Shown piece by piece: positions 60,816-64,000 of a DNA stretch of 64,000 bases (positions within the stretch are counted from its first letter, which is position 1; every line of letters starts with the position of its first letter). Source of the stretch: Emiliania huxleyi CCMP1516. Its lineage: Eukaryota; Haptophyta; Isochrysidales; Noelaerhabdaceae. Below the pieces are notes generated by a model that was given only the letters and a program-made list of their open reading frames with translations, had not been told where the DNA came from and did not search any database. Made by a program: the position numbers and the translations under genes. The stretch is from NCBI RefSeq assembly GCF_000372725.1, contig NW_005199684.1, positions 243,110 to 307,109 of the forward strand. The letters run 5' to 3'.

Positions 60816-63800
60816 ATGGTGCTCTCTCCCTCGTACACGTGGTCCGAGACCAAAGGTGGCCTCACTGTGATTGCACAATGCACTGGCGCATCGGTCAGCA
60901 CGACTGACGTCTTCTCCTCGCCTCACTACGTGTCGCTGAACTCGGCTCCTTACTTTCTCGAGCTCGATCTGCATGGAGAGGTGACCTGCATGAAAGTTGA
61001 AAGCTGCGTTTGTGCCATCCGCATCCCCGGTCGACGTCATTGCCCGCACCTGTGTAGGTTTTACCGGACGAGAGCGTTGCGACCATTGCGCATGGCAAGG
61101 TGACGCTCCGACTTCAGAAAGCAGGATCAGGACTCTGGGGAAGGCTTGTCGTAGACATGCCGAGGACGGAGCGGCTTAAGCGCCGGGCTGCATCGCGTGC
61201 ATCAGCTGAGGAGGCGGCCGCGGCGCAGGCTGAGCGCAAAAAGTCAAAATCCTGGAACGAGTCCCGGTTCACGCTCGGTCAGCAAATGGACCAGGCGCGG
61301 TGCCCCCCTCCCCCCTCTTTGGCACCAGACCAGAGCCTGATCGAGAATTCGCACCTCCAACGTGCACACGCGCCCAGCACACCCCGGAGAGCGCAATGCT
61401 TCGTGCCACCACCCCTCTCTGTCAAAGTTCTCCGTTGCGCATAGGACCGCATGGCGCGCGTGGAGATTGAGCGTGCCAAAGCCGCAGAGAAGGAGGCGGA
61501 GGCGGCCAAGCTCCGGGATTGGCAAAACAGTGTCGGAACCTCTCCCACCAGCGTCACAGCTCAGCCACACAGCGAGATCGCGGAAACAGATGAGCCGCCT
61601 GCGTTGGTGAATGGTGGCATTGCGCCCTCCTCGGCTCATCCTGGCCAAGCCCAACCCTCCCTCGCCTCCGCCGAGACATCGCCACCGCGACCATCGCGAC
61701 CGCCGCGACAGCCGCAGCTGCAACCACGGTCTATTCCACGCCTTTCTCCACCGCCGCCGCCGCGCCGCACCGGCACTGTCTCAATCAAGTTTACTCCGAA
61801 GCTGCTGCCAGCGCCGGCACGCACTAAAGGTGCACCGCTAGCAGGGAAGGGAGCAGCCTGTGCACACTGGTCGATTGACATGTTACCTGTCCTGGGCACA
61901 GCGCCCCCACTCTCACGATGCCACACCCCTTGAGGTCCCAGGTGCCGCCGCCGACCGTGAGCTACCACCGGACCCACTGGCGGCGCCCCAGTTGGCTGGG
62001 ACTGTGGCACCGGATGCGGCCGATATCTCGCAGCGCGACCCCGCATGGCTCAAGGCGCGAGGGGATCGCCACTACACCCTGCGGGATTGGGCATCCGCGG
62101 AGTCGGCCTACTCCCACGTGCTGAGCCAGTTTGGCAAGTCCATTATGGGACAGGCCATTGATTGCGTCGTTGCTTGCTACTCCAACCGCTCAGTCTGCCG
62201 CATACGCCGCGGCGAGATGCTCGCCGCAGCCGCCGACGCGTCGGAGGCGCTCAACATCGTGTGCAAGGCACGGTGCGTAACAGAGTTTCCAAAGCCCGAG
62301 GAGGCTCTCCAACGCGCGAGAATGCGCCTATACGCGAGACGCGCAACGGCCTATGCCGCGGCGGGGGTCCTGCATCGTGCCACGGCCGACCTACACAGCG
62401 CGCTCGCTCTCGTGGGAGCAACGGAGGGCATGACGGCAGACCCAGGTGCAGTCTCGGACCGCTCGGTACTGACCATGGACTTGCACGCGGCGCAGGAGCG
62501 GGAGGAAGCGGCTGCAAAGCTCCGTCAGGAGGCGGCTGCGCTCGTTGCACATTGCGCGAACTCGGGCGAAGAGAGGACCGCTGAGGGGCAACTGGAGCTG
62601 ACACGAGCGCGAGAGCTGCTGAACGAATGCCTTGGGCTGCAGCCTCTCGATGCAGCGACGCTTGCTCAGCGCGCGACGTGTCTAGTCTTGCTTTACGAAC
62701 CCTCGGCAGCGGCCGCGGATGCAACTGCCGGCCTGGCAGAGCTCGATGCGGAGGCGGCAAGGGATGGCGTGGAGCGGTCCATGATGTCGGGGCTCTTCCC
62801 GCCCTCTCCGCTTCCCGACGAGGTCCGTGCTGCGCTGGTCTGCCGGTCAGACCAGGCTGAACGGGTGCGTTTTGCGTTGCTCGAGAGCCGTGGGGCCGCA
62901 CGAGCTGCTCTTTCGCAGCTCCAGGAGGCTGCGAGCGACCTCCGGGCTGCGCTCAAGCTCCGTCCCGCGCACCCTTCTGTGCTAGCTTCCCTGGATGAAA
63001 TTGCCCGCCGCGCCGTTGCCGAGGGCGTCGATCTGCAGCCCTTGCCGCTTGCACCGCCTGCATCGCCAGAGCCGGCCATCGCGCCAGCAGCGCAACCACA
63101 GGGCAAGGAGGCGGCAGTGGTTGAGGCTAGAGCAGAGGCCACCGAGTCAGGATCGACAGGAGAGCCCGCTGCAAGCAGTAGCGCAAAGGAGCCGAAGGTC
63201 GTCAGTGCGGGTGTGCCTCCGCCGGTTGGGACGAGGAGCGCTGCCCTTCTCAAGGGCGACGCCGATGGAGCAGTGCGCAACGGAAAGCTCGAGCAGGCAC
63301 TGCAGCTGTACGGAGCTGCGCTACAGGTGCGAGCGCAAAATACTCTACGCGCCCCTGCTGTTCCCATACACAATGACTGTCTGAGTAGGCGGATGCTGCA
63401 GCAGAGTGGCTGCAGGGCACTGCGACGGGTGGGCTCCTGTTCCGCTGCCAATGCCTCGCCAACCGCGCTGCTTGTCACCTGCGACTGAGCGATTACAACG
63501 CGTGCGTCGACGATGCCACCGCGGCCCTTACAGCTTTGGACGCCATTGCGGATTCGATGGCCGCTGCGGCTCCGCTGCGCCTCAAGCTCCTGGCACGCCG
63601 AGGAATGGCGCTGAGTCGGCTAACTCGGTGTGTGCGCTACACGAACCACAGCCACGCCCTAGACGGGCATCCCTTGATTGGGGTTCCCCGCTCATGCATG
63701 TCCTCCTGCACACGCACGTGCCCTGCGCCGATCTGTCCGCAGGCACATGGAGGCGCGGGACGACTACCGTCGTGCCGTGGCGCTTGCGCCCGACGATGCT

Positions 63801-63851
63801 CAGCTTCGGCACGACCTAAGTGCCATTGAGAAGGCATGCGAAACCGCTTGA
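60816..63851 (+). CDS. DNAAF4/DYX1C1-like dynein assembly factor (CS + TPR)
   Basis: Six exons close at 836 codons: 60816-60980, 61058-61294, 61445-61829, 61942-63326, 63389-63618 and 63743-63851. The N-terminal CS/p23 domain reads YTWSETKGGLTVIAQ, VSLNSAPYFLELDLHGEV, ATIAHGKVTLRLQKAG and GLWGRLVVDMPR. A charged helix (DRMARVEIERAKAAEKEAE) and Pro-rich linker follow. TPRs begin at DPAWLKARGDRHYTLRDW with CYSNRSVCRIRRGEMLAAA, and a second TPR group has NGKLEQALQLYGAALQ and CLANRAACHLRLSDYNACV. DNAAF4 acts with Hsp90/Hsp70 to pre-assemble axonemal dynein arms in the cytoplasm, which implies a flagellate stage. It is about twice the usual length because of the second TPR group. Introns 2 and 5 use GC donors. 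Confidence 0.88.
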
Positions 63852-64000
63852 ACGCCAAGACCGAAGACGGCCACGAGCAGGGCCTGGCGTTTTTCGTTCT
63901 GCGCGCCATTCGCTGAACGGGATATGGGTCCTTGCGGGACAGAGAGCAGGGAGTCACCGGGGGTGGGCGGGGCCGGGGGAGCACACGAGATCGTCGCCGT
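63852..64000. other. 3' flank at window end
   Basis: The remaining 149 bases are non-coding 3' flank of the DNAAF4-like gene. Nothing is recognised. Confidence 0.5.

Overview
This is nuclear DNA from a eukaryote, most probably a GC-rich unicellular alga. A haptophyte of the Emiliania/Gephyrocapsa kind fits best, but that is inference and a stramenopile is not excluded. The evidence is the presence of the RNA polymerase I largest subunit, a tRNA-splicing endonuclease, a flagellar dynein assembly factor and a KRE6/SKN1-type glucan protein. Genes are split by many short introns, dispersed retroposon-like and foldback repeats are common, and there is a 100-base run of N. There are no operons, CRISPR arrays or rRNA genes, and I recognised no tRNA gene.

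Layout. 1-5 kb: a J-domain fragment (-), an OGFOD2-like 2-oxoglutarate oxygenase (+), an unknown conserved protein (-), then an assembly gap whose right flank is a corrupted copy of its left flank, followed by repeats. 6-17 kb: an unknown single-exon gene (+), a KRE6/SKN1 GH16 protein (-), a 676-bp foldback element, an AI-2E/PerM-type membrane protein (+) and an AP2-like gene with an apparent frameshift (-). 17-32 kb: a mobile-element-like RNase H + DUF4326 ORF (-), a REX-type RNA exonuclease (+), an unusual ubiquitin E4-core/E2 fusion (-), and a sulfotransferase-like/GT8 fusion (-). 31-49 kb: foldback elements, TSEN2 (-), divergent to a secreted transglutaminase-like protein (+), then a repeat-rich stretch, a pseudokinase (+), two Cys-rich membrane proteins (+), and 3.7 kb of repeats. 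50-64 kb: RPA190/POLR1A (+), a secreted proteinase-K-type subtilase (-) and a DNAAF4-like CS/TPR protein (+).

The genes do not form one pathway; this is ordinary mixed eukaryotic gene content. The striking feature is intron architecture. I placed about 53 introns by hand, and about 31 need a GC donor (GC-AG) to keep reading frame and family alignment. The resulting coding lengths close in frame, for example 1808 codons over 13 exons for the polymerase I subunit. In many introns the first 10-26 bases are a direct repeat of the exon bases just after the acceptor, so the intron looks like a tandem duplication of an exonic AG|GC or AG|GT site. This, together with two foldback families, several dispersed repeats with microsatellite-like ends, and two unusual domain fusions, is the most interesting content.
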